NCBI RefSeq assembly: GCF_002563695.1
Contig: NZ_PDJI01000004.1
Span: 1,240,001-1,304,000 of the forward strand
DNA length: 64,000 bases
Direction of reading: 5' to 3'
Source: Georgenia soli
GTDB lineage: Bacteria; Actinomycetota; Actinomycetes; Actinomycetales; Actinomycetaceae
Part shown: one piece after another, positions 26,742 to 34,833 of the stretch
Position numbering within the stretch: the stretch's first letter is position 1
Layout of the letters: each line of letters opens with the position of its first letter
Notes under the pieces: model-generated
The model's database searches: none
Told to the model about the DNA's origin: nothing
What the model saw: only the letters and a program-made list of their open reading frames with translations
Position numbers and translations under genes: made by a program

Positions 26742-26869
26742 GTATCAGCCGCTCCTTCTGCCAGCGCCGGCACCGCCTGAGCCGGCGCCCAAGCCTCCGA
26801 CCCCCAAGGATAGGGACGAACCACGGCGACCGGGGCGTTCGTCCAGCCCCGGGGGCGAGGCGGACGACG

Positions 26870-26899
26870 GCGGGGGCCCGGCAGACGCCGGGCCCCCGC
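26870..26899. terminator. terminator hairpin after the ABC operon
   Basis: GCGGGGGCCCGGC and GCCGGGCCCCCGC form a perfect 13-bp stem with a 4-base loop, 16 bases after the substrate-binding-protein stop. Confidence 0.85.
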
Positions 26900-26914
26900 T
26901 GACTCAGGACGGGG

Positions 26915-27931
26915 TCACTCGGCGTTCTCGGAGAACGTCGGGTCGACGTAGTCGGCCTGGGGCAGCGCCTCCGCGTACTCCAGCGCGCCGGACTCCATCC
27001 AGATCCGCTCCATCCCGGCCAGCTGGTCGGGAAGGGGCGCGAGGTCCGGCAGCCACGTGTACAGCGGCACCGCGGCAACCTCCTCGGCGGTCTGGCCGGT
27101 GGCGGCGCCGATGATCTCGAGGTTCTCGTCGGAGTACCTGTCCTCGCCCTGCAGATCCTTCGCGGCGCGCGCCAGGGCGTTGAAGAAAGGCTGGGCCAGA
27201 TCGGACGAGACGAAGTCCCCTCCGTAGATCACGCCGGTACCGGAGGTGCCCTCGGGCGGGACCCCGTACGAGACGCCCGTGCCGTCCTCGAGCGCGAGGG
27301 TGGAGAACGGGGCGCTGATGAGACCGGCGTCGATGCTGCCGTTGGCGATCGCGGTGGGCATGTCGGGGTTGCCCAGGTTGACGATCTCGACGTCGTTGAT
27401 CGTCAGGCCCGCCTCCTCGAGCGCGAGGGCGAGGAGGTAGGCGCCCGTGCCGCCGGGGCCGCCCGCCGCGCCGACCTTGCGGCCCTCCAGGTCGGCCACG
27501 GAGGCGATCTCGCCGGAGTCCACCAGCTTCGAGCTGACCACCAGGTCGGTGGGCGAGGACTCGGTGTTGCCGTCCGAGACGCCCATGGAGCCGACGACCT
27601 TGACGTCCAGGCCGGACTCGATGGCGCTGAACATGCCGGCCGAGAAACCGGCGGCGACGACGTCGAGCTGCCCGGAGGACGCGAGCGGGATGGCGTCCTG
27701 GCCGGACTTCACGGTCTCCAGGTTGAGCTCGATGCCCTCGTCGGCGAAGTAGCCCTTGGCGTCCGCGACATAGAGCGGGGCGAAGATCGCCAGCTGGACG
27801 AGGCCGACGTCAACTGTCTGCAGGTCGCCTGCACCACCGGCGCTGGCGCCCTCGTCGGCCGCACCCCCGGAGCAGGCCGCGAGCAGGAGGCTCGCGGTGA
27901 GCGCGGACGCCAGGAGAGGGATCTTCTTCAT
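26915..27931 (-). CDS. ABC transporter substrate-binding lipoprotein, NitT/TauT type
   Basis: The 338-residue protein has a lipoprotein signal (LLLAAC, Cys20) and the SsuA/TauA/NMT1 fold: VGLVQLAIFAPLYVADAKGY, then LETVKSGQDAIPLASSGQLD and VADLEGRKVGAAGGPGGTGA. This class delivers sulfonates, nitrate, taurine or thiamine-pyrimidine precursors; the ligand cannot be read from sequence. It is the last gene of a four-gene operon that begins with a uronate-dehydrogenase-like enzyme, which hints at an organic acid ligand. Confidence 0.88.
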   Translation of the reverse strand: MKKIPLLASALTASLLLAACSGGAADEGASAGGAGDLQTVDVGLVQLAIFAPLYVADAKGYFADEGIELNLETVKSGQDAIPLASSGQLDVVAAGFSAGMFSAIESGLDVKVVGSMGVSDGNTESSPTDLVVSSKLVDSGEIASVADLEGRKVGAAGGPGGTGAYLLALALEEAGLTINDVEIVNLGNPDMPTAIANGSIDAGLISAPFSTLALEDGTGVSYGVPPEGTSGTGVIYGGDFVSSDLAQPFFNALARAAKDLQGEDRYSDENLEIIGAATGQTAEEVAAVPLYTWLPDLAPLPDQLAGMERIWMESGALEYAEALPQADYVDPTFSENAE

Positions 27932-27934
27932 GGG

Positions 27935-28822
27935 CTACTTCGCCTTTCTGTTGGCGCCGCCGGTGCGCTTCCACGGCAGCAGTGCTCGCTCGAGCAGGAT
28001 GACGAGCCCTGTGACCAGGGCCCCGATGAGGGAGACGACGATCAGTCCGACGAACATCTTCTCCGGCTGGAAGAGCTGCCAGGAGTTCCAGATGAGGTAC
28101 CCGAGGCCGTCGTTGGACGCCACGAACTCCACCGCCGTGATGACGATGACCGCCATGCCGGCGGAGACGCGCAGGCCGGTCATGATGTTCGGCAGCGCGC
28201 CGGGGAGCAGGACGTGGCGGAACAGCTTCCAGCCCGTGGCCCGGTAGGCACGGGCCGCCTCGAGGATGCGGGCGTCGATGGAGACGATGCCCGCGAGGGT
28301 GTTGATCTGGACGACGAAGAACACCGAGATCGCCACCGACAGCACCTTGGGCGTCTCCGTGAGCCCGAAGATGAGGAGCAGCAGCGGGAGGATCGCGATC
28401 TTCGGCAGTGCGTAGAGCGCGGTGAACGTCGGGCCGAGGGCGGCGCGCAGCGGGCGCCAGACGCCCATCAGCAGGCCGAACGCGACGCCGAAGAACGAGC
28501 CCGCGACCAGGCCGGCGACCAGGCGCGCGACCGTCGCGATCGAGTGCTGCCAGAGCGTGCCGTCCTGGACCATCTCCCACGCCTTGCCGACGATCGCCGT
28601 CGGCGGGGTGAAGAGGCGAGCATCGAGAACGCCGCTGCGGGCGGCGCCCTCCCAGGCCGCGAGCAGGAGGATCGGGGTCAGGACGGCGAGGAGCACGTCG
28701 CGCATCCGCAGGCGCCGCTCGCGTCGGAAGTCGCGCGCGATGGCCTCCTCGAGCTCGGCGGTGGCGGCCCCCGGGTCCGGCGAGGCTGCCCGCGAGGTCG
28801 TGGGCGTCGTCGGGGCGCTCAT
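27935..28822 (-). CDS. ABC transporter permease, NitT/TauT type
   Basis: The 295-residue protein has about six hydrophobic segments and the BPD_transp_1 EAA loop near ILEAARAYRATGWKLFRHV...LPGALPNIMTGLR. An N-terminal soluble stretch (residues 1-40) precedes the first helix. The start ATG overlaps the ATPase stop by 4 bases, and 3 bases separate it from the lipoprotein gene. Confidence 0.92.
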   Translation of the reverse strand: MSAPTTPTTSRAASPDPGAATAELEEAIARDFRRERRLRMRDVLLAVLTPILLLAAWEGAARSGVLDARLFTPPTAIVGKAWEMVQDGTLWQHSIATVARLVAGLVAGSFFGVAFGLLMGVWRPLRAALGPTFTALYALPKIAILPLLLLIFGLTETPKVLSVAISVFFVVQINTLAGIVSIDARILEAARAYRATGWKLFRHVLLPGALPNIMTGLRVSAGMAVIVITAVEFVASNDGLGYLIWNSWQLFQPEKMFVGLIVVSLIGALVTGLVILLERALLPWKRTGGANRKAK

Positions 28823-29619
28823 GCGAGTCTCACCGACGCCTGGACCTCGTCGCGCAGGGACTCCCAGATGGTCTGCTTGGCCGCGGCGAACTCCGCGGTG
28901 CCCTCGAGGGCGAGCTCGCGCGGGCGCGGGAACGGCACGTCCAGGATCTCCTTCACGCGTCCGGGGCGGGCGGTCATCATGACGATGCGGTCACCGAGCA
29001 GCAGTGCCTCCTCGATGGAGTGGGTGACGAGCACGACGGTCTTGCGCTCGCCCTCCCACAGCCGGACGAGCAACTCCTGCATGATCGTGCGGGTCTGCGC
29101 GTCCAGCGCTCCGAGCGGCTCGTCCATGAGCAGTGACGGCGACCCTGTGGCGAAGGCGCGCGCGATCGCGATGCGCTGCCGCATGCCGCCGGAGAGCTGG
29201 TGCGGATAGGCGCGCTCGAAGCCGCTGAGCCCGACCTCGGCGATCCAGTGGCGGGCGTGCTCCTCGCGCACGCGGCGCGGGACGTCGGCCATCTGCTCGC
29301 CGAAGGCGACGTTCTGCAGCACGTCGAACCACGGGAAGACACCGTGCTCCTGGAAGACGAAGGCGGACTTGGGCACGTTCGACGCGGGCAGGCTGTCCGT
29401 GACCGTTCCGGCGGTCGCCGTCTCGAGGCCGCCGAGAATGCGGAGCAGCGTCGATTTCCCGCAGCCCGACGGCCCCACGATGCAGGTGAAGGAGCCCTTC
29501 TCGAAGCTCAGGTTGATGTCGGAGAGCGCGTGGACGTTCTGACGGCCGACGAAGACCTTGGAGACTCCCTGGGTCTGGAAGGCGTGGCCGGCGTCAACGG
29601 CCGCCGTCGTCTCGGTCAT
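28819..29619 (-). CDS. ABC transporter ATP-binding protein, NitT/TauT type
   Basis: The 266-residue ATPase contains Walker A GPSGCGKST, the Q-loop FVFQEHGVFPWFDVLQNV, signature LSGGMRQR, Walker B LLMDEPLGALD and the His switch LVTHSIEEALLL. The FPW after the Q-loop is characteristic of SsuB/TauB-like ATPases. It starts 28 bases after the uronate-dehydrogenase-like gene. Confidence 0.94.
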   Translation of the reverse strand: MTETTAAVDAGHAFQTQGVSKVFVGRQNVHALSDINLSFEKGSFTCIVGPSGCGKSTLLRILGGLETATAGTVTDSLPASNVPKSAFVFQEHGVFPWFDVLQNVAFGEQMADVPRRVREEHARHWIAEVGLSGFERAYPHQLSGGMRQRIAIARAFATGSPSLLMDEPLGALDAQTRTIMQELLVRLWEGERKTVVLVTHSIEEALLLGDRIVMMTARPGRVKEILDVPFPRPRELALEGTAEFAAAKQTIWESLRDEVQASVRLA

Positions 29620-29647
29620 TCCTGCTCCTCCTGATGCACCGGTGTCA

Positions 29648-30598
29648 TCAGCGCACCTGGCCGTCGGCGGTCGGTGGCGCGTACCTCGGAGGTTCAGGAG
29701 AGCAGAAGACGCCCCCGATGAAGCTGGCGTTCCAGTCCGTGGAACCTGCGGGGGGCTCGGTCCGTGCGGCGAGCAGCTCCGCGGCCCAGGCCTCCGCGTC
29801 GTCGACCGGACGGAAGCCGATGGCGGCCCCGCCGTCGGGCGAGAGGTAGCTGCGCGCGTTCGCCGAGACGCCCCACACCGTGCGGAAGCCGGTGGCCGCG
29901 GGCGAGAGGGCGGCGTCCAGCAGGCGCACCGCGTCCGCCGGCGACAGCCAGGTGCTGAGCATGCGGGTGTCGGTGGGCCGCGCCTGACGCGAGGCGATGC
30001 GCAGGCAGATCACATCCATCCCGTAGCGGTCGTGGTACAGGCTCCCCAGCGCCTCGACCGCAGCCTTCGTCACCCCGTAGAAGGTGTTGGGGCGGATCAC
30101 CACGTCGTCGGGCACGCGCTCCCCGTCCGGCGGCACCGGCACGAACCCGGCGGCGTGGATCGAGCTGGCGAGCACGGCACGTCGGACACCCAGGCGGTTC
30201 GCGGTCTCGAGCACGGCCTGGGTGCCGTCGATGTTCGCCGTCATGATCGGCTCCCAGTCGTCCTCCTGCGGGATGCCGGCCAGATGGACGACGGCGTCGC
30301 ACCCCGCCATGGCCTCGGCGAGCGCCGGGCGGTCGTTGACGCTCGCACGCACCCAGGTGGCGCCGGCCGGGTGCTCCGGCGCGCGCCGGTCGATGCACAC
30401 GAGCTCGTACCCGAGCTCCAGCAGCCCGGGTGCGACGTCGGAGCCCAGGCTCCCGGCCGCCCCGGTGAGCGCCACGCGGCGCACCCTCGACCCCTCCTCC
30501 CCCGCGGGAGCCGTGCCCGTCAGCAGACCGGCGTCCGGTGCCCGGTCGGCGGCGTTCCGCGTGGCCTCGACGTCGTAGGGGTGCTCGGTGGCGGTCAT
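29648..30598 (-). CDS. NAD-dependent epimerase/dehydratase, uronate dehydrogenase-like
   Basis: The 316-residue protein is an extended short-chain dehydrogenase. After a 40-residue head it shows TGAAGSLGSDV (NAD loop), LAGIPQEDDWEPIMTANIDG, ASSIHAAGFVPV and YGVTK (catalytic Tyr and Lys). The spacing of GIPxEDxWE, ANIxGT and ASSxHxxGF is that of uronate dehydrogenases, which oxidise galacturonate or glucuronate to aldarate lactones. It is the first gene of the ABC operon. Substrate specificity is inferred. Confidence 0.8.
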   Translation of the reverse strand: MTATEHPYDVEATRNAADRAPDAGLLTGTAPAGEEGSRVRRVALTGAAGSLGSDVAPGLLELGYELVCIDRRAPEHPAGATWVRASVNDRPALAEAMAGCDAVVHLAGIPQEDDWEPIMTANIDGTQAVLETANRLGVRRAVLASSIHAAGFVPVPPDGERVPDDVVIRPNTFYGVTKAAVEALGSLYHDRYGMDVICLRIASRQARPTDTRMLSTWLSPADAVRLLDAALSPAATGFRTVWGVSANARSYLSPDGGAAIGFRPVDDAEAWAAELLAARTEPPAGSTDWNASFIGGVFCSPEPPRYAPPTADGQVR

Positions 30599-30778
30599 CG
30601 GGCTTCGTCCTCGTTCCGGTCTCGTGCTCTCGGGCCGACCCGGTGCGCAAGGGGCGGTGCGACCGACCTTACGAACTGGGCCGACCGGCGGTCCGCGACG
30701 TCCAAACGGGTGGCCGACGGAGGGAGGGCGCGCGTCGGCGATTTCGTCCGCGTCCGGGCCGGTGCCTATCCTGCGGCC

Positions 30779-31783
30779 GTGACGCCCACCACACCCAGCG
30801 ACGCGGACGGCGCCCGCCCGCCGATCTTCTCCGTCGACGACGACGGCGGCCCGGTCTACCGGGGACGGGCGGTCGGCGGGCTGGCCGGCACGTCCTTCGA
30901 CCGGGTGTGGGGCCTCCTCGCCGGGGACGGCGACCCCCTGCCGCGGGCCGAGCCGTTCAACCTGCCCGTGCGCACGGGTGACACCCGCGCCGACGTGCTC
31001 TCGGCGCTCGCGCAGCTCACCCCGGCGTGGTCGTACCGGCCGCTGCCCGAGATCGACCAGGCGCTGGCGCGGGAGAACCTCGCCCGCGCGTCGGCGATGA
31101 TGCTGAGCTTCGTGGCCCAGTCCGCCCGCGGCTACGACGTCCCCGCGGTCCCCCAGCGGGAGGTGGACCTGGCCGACACCGCGACGGAGCGCTTCCTCGT
31201 CCGCTGGCGCGGCGAGGCCGACCCCACGGCGGTGCGCGCGCTCGACACGTTCTGGCTCGCCGTCGCCGAGAACGGCGTCACGCCGTCCACCCAGACCGCC
31301 CGCCTGGCCGCGGAGGTGGGGGCCGACGCCGCCTCCTGCCTGGCCGCGAGCGTCGCCGTCGGCGGGGGGCCGTTCCTCGGCGGCGCGGTGGCCCGCGGGC
31401 TCGCCGTCGTGGAGGAGGTGGACCGCGCGGGTGACGCCCGCCGCGTGGTCGAGGCCTACGCCGACGCGAACGGCGGCTCCCTGCCGGGCTTCACCGACGG
31501 GCTGCCCACGGACCTGCGGGCCCGCCTGCTGCGCGACGCGTGCGTCGACGTCGGCGCGCGGCACCTGGAGGCGGGCGAGGCCATCGCCCGGGCGGCGCAC
31601 GAGATGCTCCTCGAGCAGGGACGGACGACGGAGGAGTCCGCGGCGAACACGATGTTCTGGGGCGCGATCCTGCTCGACCACCTCGGGGTGGCCGCTCCCC
31701 TGATGTGCGCGCTGTACCTGTGCGGTCGTTCGGCGGGGTGGTCCGCGCACGTGCTGGACGTGCACGCCTCGCTCTCCGGCTGA
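30779..31783 (+). CDS. citrate synthase-like protein lacking catalytic histidines
   Basis: The 334-residue protein aligns by eye with small citrate synthases: PVYRGRAVGGLAGTSFDRVW, then LDTFWLAVAENGVTPSTQTA and SVAVGGGPFLGGAVARGL. The family's catalytic regions normally read AEHGxNAST and GPLHGGA; here both histidines are replaced (AENGVTPST, GPFLGGA). The third region (catalytic Asp) is not clear. The fold is likely kept but citrate synthesis is doubtful, so a regulatory or different acyl-CoA role is possible. GTG at 30779 begins the conserved part. It is divergent from the dehydrogenase gene by 180 bases. Confidence 0.7.
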   Translation: MTPTTPSDADGARPPIFSVDDDGGPVYRGRAVGGLAGTSFDRVWGLLAGDGDPLPRAEPFNLPVRTGDTRADVLSALAQLTPAWSYRPLPEIDQALARENLARASAMMLSFVAQSARGYDVPAVPQREVDLADTATERFLVRWRGEADPTAVRALDTFWLAVAENGVTPSTQTARLAAEVGADAASCLAASVAVGGGPFLGGAVARGLAVVEEVDRAGDARRVVEAYADANGGSLPGFTDGLPTDLRARLLRDACVDVGARHLEAGEAIARAAHEMLLEQGRTTEESAANTMFWGAILLDHLGVAAPLMCALYLCGRSAGWSAHVLDVHASLSG

Positions 31784-31816
31784 GTCGCCGGTTCACCCGC
31801 TCGGGGGGCGAGGACG

Positions 31817-32425
31817 TCAGGGGGTGAGGACGTCGACGACGGTGACGTTGACCTCGACCGGCGTGAGCCCGAGATCGCCGGCGATCCGTTCCGCGATGCG
31901 GTGACGGACCTGGTCGGCGACCTCGCCGAGAGGCGCACCGAGCTGCACGGCGATCTGGACGTCGACGACGACGTGGGGGCCGGCGACACCGACGTCGCTC
32001 GCCGGCTCGCCCGCGGGTCCGGCGACGTCCCGGGCGGAGGCCGTGCGGGGGGTGCGGCCCGCGCCGAGCGCCAGCGTGACGGCGGGGACCTCCTGGGCCG
32101 CGAGCCGTGCCACGGCCCCGACGATGCGCGCCGCGATCCGGGTCCGGCCGCGGCCGGTGTCGATGGTGGCGTACCAGCTGTCGCCGGCCAGGTGCCGCAC
32201 CTGGGCCATGACCGCGGCGAGCAGGGCGTCCGGCGCCCTGACGTCCTCGGCCGCGAGGTCGTCGACGGGCGCCCACAGCCGGCGTAGCTCGGCCAGCGTC
32301 GCCCGGCAGTGCGGGCAGGTGCCCTGATGGCCCGGGTCGGCGGCGGGGGCGCGCTCGGTGACCTGGACGACGAGGTCGTCGTAGGAGGCGCCGCAGGGCA
32401 GGCGGGACGTCGGCACGCGGCTCAC
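31817..32425 (-). CDS. anti-sigma zinc-finger / Asp23 fusion protein
   Basis: The 202-residue protein starts at GTG overlapping the sigma-factor stop by 4 bases. Near residue 33 it carries HQGTCPHC, the H-x3-C-x2-C motif of zinc-binding anti-sigma factors, followed by the usual helix (TLAELRRLWAPVDDLAAEDV). Residues 85-202 form an Asp23/Gls24 domain (RIVGAVARLAAQEVPAVTLA ... VVVDVQIAVQLGAPLGEVAD ... VEVNVTVVDV). No transmembrane segment is visible, so it would be a soluble regulator. The context suggests it controls the sigma factor upstream; direct binding is inferred. Confidence 0.8.
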   Translation of the reverse strand: MSRVPTSRLPCGASYDDLVVQVTERAPAADPGHQGTCPHCRATLAELRRLWAPVDDLAAEDVRAPDALLAAVMAQVRHLAGDSWYATIDTGRGRTRIAARIVGAVARLAAQEVPAVTLALGAGRTPRTASARDVAGPAGEPASDVGVAGPHVVVDVQIAVQLGAPLGEVADQVRHRIAERIAGDLGLTPVEVNVTVVDVLTP

Positions 32426-33000
32426 CTCCAGTCCTGCAGCTGGTCGATCAGCGCCCTGCGGGCCCGGTGCACGCGCACCTTCGCCGCGGCCTCGCTCGTG
32501 CCCAGGATGCGCCCCACCTCGGCGTGGGAGTAGCCGTTGAGGGTGTGCAGCACGAGGGCGGCACGTTGGTCGAAGGGCAGGGCCAGCACGGCAGCCATTG
32601 TGGCGGAGTGCCGCGCGGCGTGCTCGACCCGCGCCTCCGTCTGCGGGGCCGGGTCGGTGACGTCGTGCTCGGCCAGGGCCGCGGTCGGGCGTGCGGCGCG
32701 GCGCAGGTTGTGGCAGCGGTTGATGACGATGCGGGTCAGCCAGGTCCCGAACGCGGCGTCCTCCCGGTAGCTCGCCAGGCCCTGCCACGCGCGCAGGAAG
32801 GCGTCCTGGGTGACGTCCCGGGCGTCCTCGGCGTTGCCGGTCATGCGCAGGGCGACGGCGAAGGCGCGGTCCTGGTGCGTCCGCACCAGGGCCTCGAATG
32901 CGGTCTCGTCCCCGGCCCTGGCCTGGCGCACGAGCGCGGCCTGCCACCCGGCGGCGGCGGGATCGCCGGCGCCCGGCCGGGGTGTGCGACGGTCGCCCAA
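32422..33000 (-). CDS. ECF-type RNA polymerase sigma factor
   Basis: The 192-residue protein contains region 2 (RTHQDRAFAVALRMTGNAED, DVTQDAFLRAWQGLASYRED, FGTWLTRIVINRCHNLRR) and region 4 (LPFDQRAALVLHTLNGYSHA, LGTSEAAAKVRVHRARRALI). It fits SigE/RpoE-like group 4 sigma factors. The start is uncertain: TTG at 33000 gives the usual length, TTG at 33036 and ATG at 33093 are alternatives. It is translated with the downstream zinc-finger/Asp23 gene and lies divergent to the Asp23 operon, so the locus may be an envelope-stress regulon. Confidence 0.9.
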   Translation of the reverse strand: MGDRRTPRPGAGDPAAAGWQAALVRQARAGDETAFEALVRTHQDRAFAVALRMTGNAEDARDVTQDAFLRAWQGLASYREDAAFGTWLTRIVINRCHNLRRAARPTAALAEHDVTDPAPQTEARVEHAARHSATMAAVLALPFDQRAALVLHTLNGYSHAEVGRILGTSEAAAKVRVHRARRALIDQLQDWR

Positions 33001-33007
33001 CTTTGCC

Positions 33008-33033
33008 TGTAACCCTTCGCCGACGTCGGTGTC
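33008..33033 (+). promoter_or_regulatory. possible ECF-type promoter of the Asp23 operon
   Basis: TGTAACC (33008-33014) has the AAC core seen in ECF -35 boxes, and GGTGTC (33028-33033) lies about 14-16 bases on. It is 75 bases upstream of the first Asp23 gene. The match is by eye. Confidence 0.35.
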
Positions 33034-33106
33034 CAAGAGGGTGAGCGTCCATTCACGGTAAGCAGGCCGCCGCCTGTGCGCGCGGCAGGGCATCGAGGGA
33101 GATCCA

Positions 33107-33577
33107 GTGAGCACCCCCACCAGCTCCACCAGCAGCCGTCCGACCGGCTCGGGCGAGATGACCGAGGCCGCACCCAGTGCGCTGCAGTCCCCCAAGGGAC
33201 GCACCACCATCGCCAACGGTGTGGTCCAGAAGATCGCCGGCATCGCCGCCCGGGAGGTCTCGGGCGTCCACGATCTCGGCGGCGGCGCGGCCCGCACCAT
33301 CGGCGCGCTCCGCGAACGCATCCCCGGGGCCTCCCAGTCCGCCGGGCAGGGCGTCAGCGTCGAGGTCGGCGAGACGCAGGCCGCGGTCGACCTCGACATC
33401 GTCACCGAGTACGGCGTCTCCATCGCCGACGTCGCCCGCTCGGTGCGGCAGAACGTCATCCGGACGGTGGAGGGCATGACCGGCCTGGAGGTCACCGAGG
33501 TCAACGTCTCCGTCAACGACATCCACCTGCCCACGGACGAGCCGGCCGAGCAGTCCGAACCACCACGCGTGCAGTGA
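33107..33577 (+). CDS. Asp23/Gls24 family envelope stress protein
   Basis: The 156-residue protein has the full Asp23 domain: GRTTIANGVVQKIAGIAARE, SGVHDLGGG, QAAVDLDIVTEYGVSIADVA and LEVTEVNVSVNDIHLP. Asp23 proteins polymerise beneath the membrane, anchored by AmaP, and support cell-wall homeostasis. GTG start with GAGGGAG upstream. First gene of the plus-strand operon. Confidence 0.93.
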   Translation: MSTPTSSTSSRPTGSGEMTEAAPSALQSPKGRTTIANGVVQKIAGIAAREVSGVHDLGGGAARTIGALRERIPGASQSAGQGVSVEVGETQAAVDLDIVTEYGVSIADVARSVRQNVIRTVEGMTGLEVTEVNVSVNDIHLPTDEPAEQSEPPRVQ

Positions 33578-33891
33578 GCCGACCGGTGGCGACGACCGGG
33601 AAGGACCCGCCCCTCGAGGTGACGGAGGCCGACACGGTGGCAGCCGCGGTGCTGGGCTGCGCCGGCGTCGCCCGGATGCACGCCGGCGGCATCCCGCCGG
33701 TGGCGACGTACCTGCCCGGCCGTCGGGTCGCGGGGGTCCGCCTCACCGACTCCGCGATCGAGGTGGCCGTCGTGGCGCGGCCCGGCGTGCGGGTCCCCAC
33801 CCTCGACACCGAGGTCCGGGCAGCTCTCGCCCCGCTCGCGCGCGGCCGTGCGGTGGACGTCCACGTCGCCGACATCGACATGGAGGGGTGA
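33574..33891 (+). CDS. short Asp23-like protein
   Basis: The 105-residue protein starts GTG, overlapping the previous stop by 4 bases. It keeps the core strands and helix (TVAAAVLGCAGVARMHAGGI, SAIEVAVVARPGVRVPTLDT, AVDVHVADID) but is shorter than a typical Asp23, so it may be an accessory subunit. Confidence 0.75.
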   Translation: MSRPVATTGKDPPLEVTEADTVAAAVLGCAGVARMHAGGIPPVATYLPGRRVAGVRLTDSAIEVAVVARPGVRVPTLDTEVRAALAPLARGRAVDVHVADIDMEG

Positions 33892-33898
33892 CGGGGCG

Positions 33899-34171
33899 AT
33901 GCCTGCCGAGGCGGACCGCGAGGCACGTCGCCGTCGGCGCGCCGTGCTCCGGGCGTACCACCCGGACCTCGGCGGCGACGCCGAGGAGCTCATCCGCCAG
34001 CTCCAGCTCCTCGACCGCCCCGCCGAGGAGGTCGTCCTCGTCCTTCCCCCGCGGGGCCTGCGGGCCGTCCGGGCCTGGCTCCGCCGTCGTCGGCGACGCC
34101 GGACCTCGCACCCCCGTCGGCGGTCCGTCCTTCGGCGCCGTCGACGGCGCACCACCGGCCGGGTCCGATGA
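33899..34171 (+). CDS. small Arg-rich protein with J-domain-like HPD motif
   Basis: The 90-residue protein starts 7 bases after the previous stop. RRAVLRAYHPDLGGDAEELI resembles helix II, the HPD loop and helix III of a J domain, but helices I and IV are missing. The last 30 residues are almost all arginine with Ser/Thr (RRRRRRRTSHPRRRSVLRR), fit for nucleic acid or membrane lipid contact. Function unknown; its place inside the Asp23 operon is conserved in style with other actinobacterial loci. Confidence 0.6.
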   Translation: MPAEADREARRRRRAVLRAYHPDLGGDAEELIRQLQLLDRPAEEVVLVLPPRGLRAVRAWLRRRRRRRTSHPRRRSVLRRRRRRTTGRVR

Positions 34172-34225
34172 GGACCCGCGGCGACACTCCCCGCACCTGC
34201 TCCGCCCCTTCCCTGGAGGTCCGTC

Positions 34226-34411
34226 ATGTCACCCACCGTCGTGGGGCTCTTCACCGGGCTGCTGCTCGGCATCGCCTGGGTCGTCGGCGGCTTCTACGCC
34301 TTCGTCGGCACGGCCGTGCTCGGCGCCATCGGGTTCCTCGTCGGCAAGGTCGTCGCCGGCGAGATCGACCTGACGCCGTACCTGGGCGGCGGCAGCCGCC
34401 GGTCACGATGA
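34226..34411 (+). CDS. DUF2273-like small membrane protein
   Basis: The 61-residue protein has two short hydrophobic helices (VVGLFTGLLLGIAWVVGGFY and AVLGAIGFLVGKVVAG) and ends EIDLTPYLGG, the DUF2273 pattern. Members are encoded with Asp23 and AmaP and are thought to sit in the membrane next to them. GGAGG precedes the ATG by 6 bases. Confidence 0.85.
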   Translation: MSPTVVGLFTGLLLGIAWVVGGFYAFVGTAVLGAIGFLVGKVVAGEIDLTPYLGGGSRRSR

Positions 34412-34833
34412 CGACCGACACCCTCCCCGGCCCGGCCGGTGCGACCGCGCAGCGCACCGGTGGTTCCCTGCCGGACCCCGCCGACCGGGGTGAGCTGAGG
34501 GTGGCCGACCGGGTGGTCGAGCGCGTCGCCGGCTACGCCGTCACGCTCGTCCCGGACGCCGCGGCCGCACCGCGCCGGGTGCTGGGCGTCAAGGTCGGTG
34601 ACGCCGACACCGAGGAGGCCGCGAACGTCACCGCGCACGTCTATGGCACCACGGCCTCGATCGAGGTGATCATCGCGGTCCGCTGGCCCGCCCCCGTCCC
34701 GACCGTCGTCGGCGAGGTCAGGCGCCGGATCCGGGAGGAGGTCACCGGGATCACCGGGGTGCGGGTGGACCACATCGACATCGACGTCGCCGGGACCGAC
34801 ATCCCCACGGCGGCCCGCCCCAGGGTGAGGTGA
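34408..34833 (+). CDS. Asp23/Gls24 family protein
   Basis: The 141-residue protein overlaps the previous stop (ATGA). The core reads RVADRVVERVAGYAVTLVPD, TAHVYGTTASIEVIIAVRWP and VGEVRRRIREEVTGITGVRV, followed by HIDIDVAGTD. This is a second full Asp23 domain, with a hydrophilic N-terminal 30 residues. Confidence 0.87.
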   Translation: MTTDTLPGPAGATAQRTGGSLPDPADRGELRVADRVVERVAGYAVTLVPDAAAAPRRVLGVKVGDADTEEAANVTAHVYGTTASIEVIIAVRWPAPVPTVVGEVRRRIREEVTGITGVRVDHIDIDVAGTDIPTAARPRVR

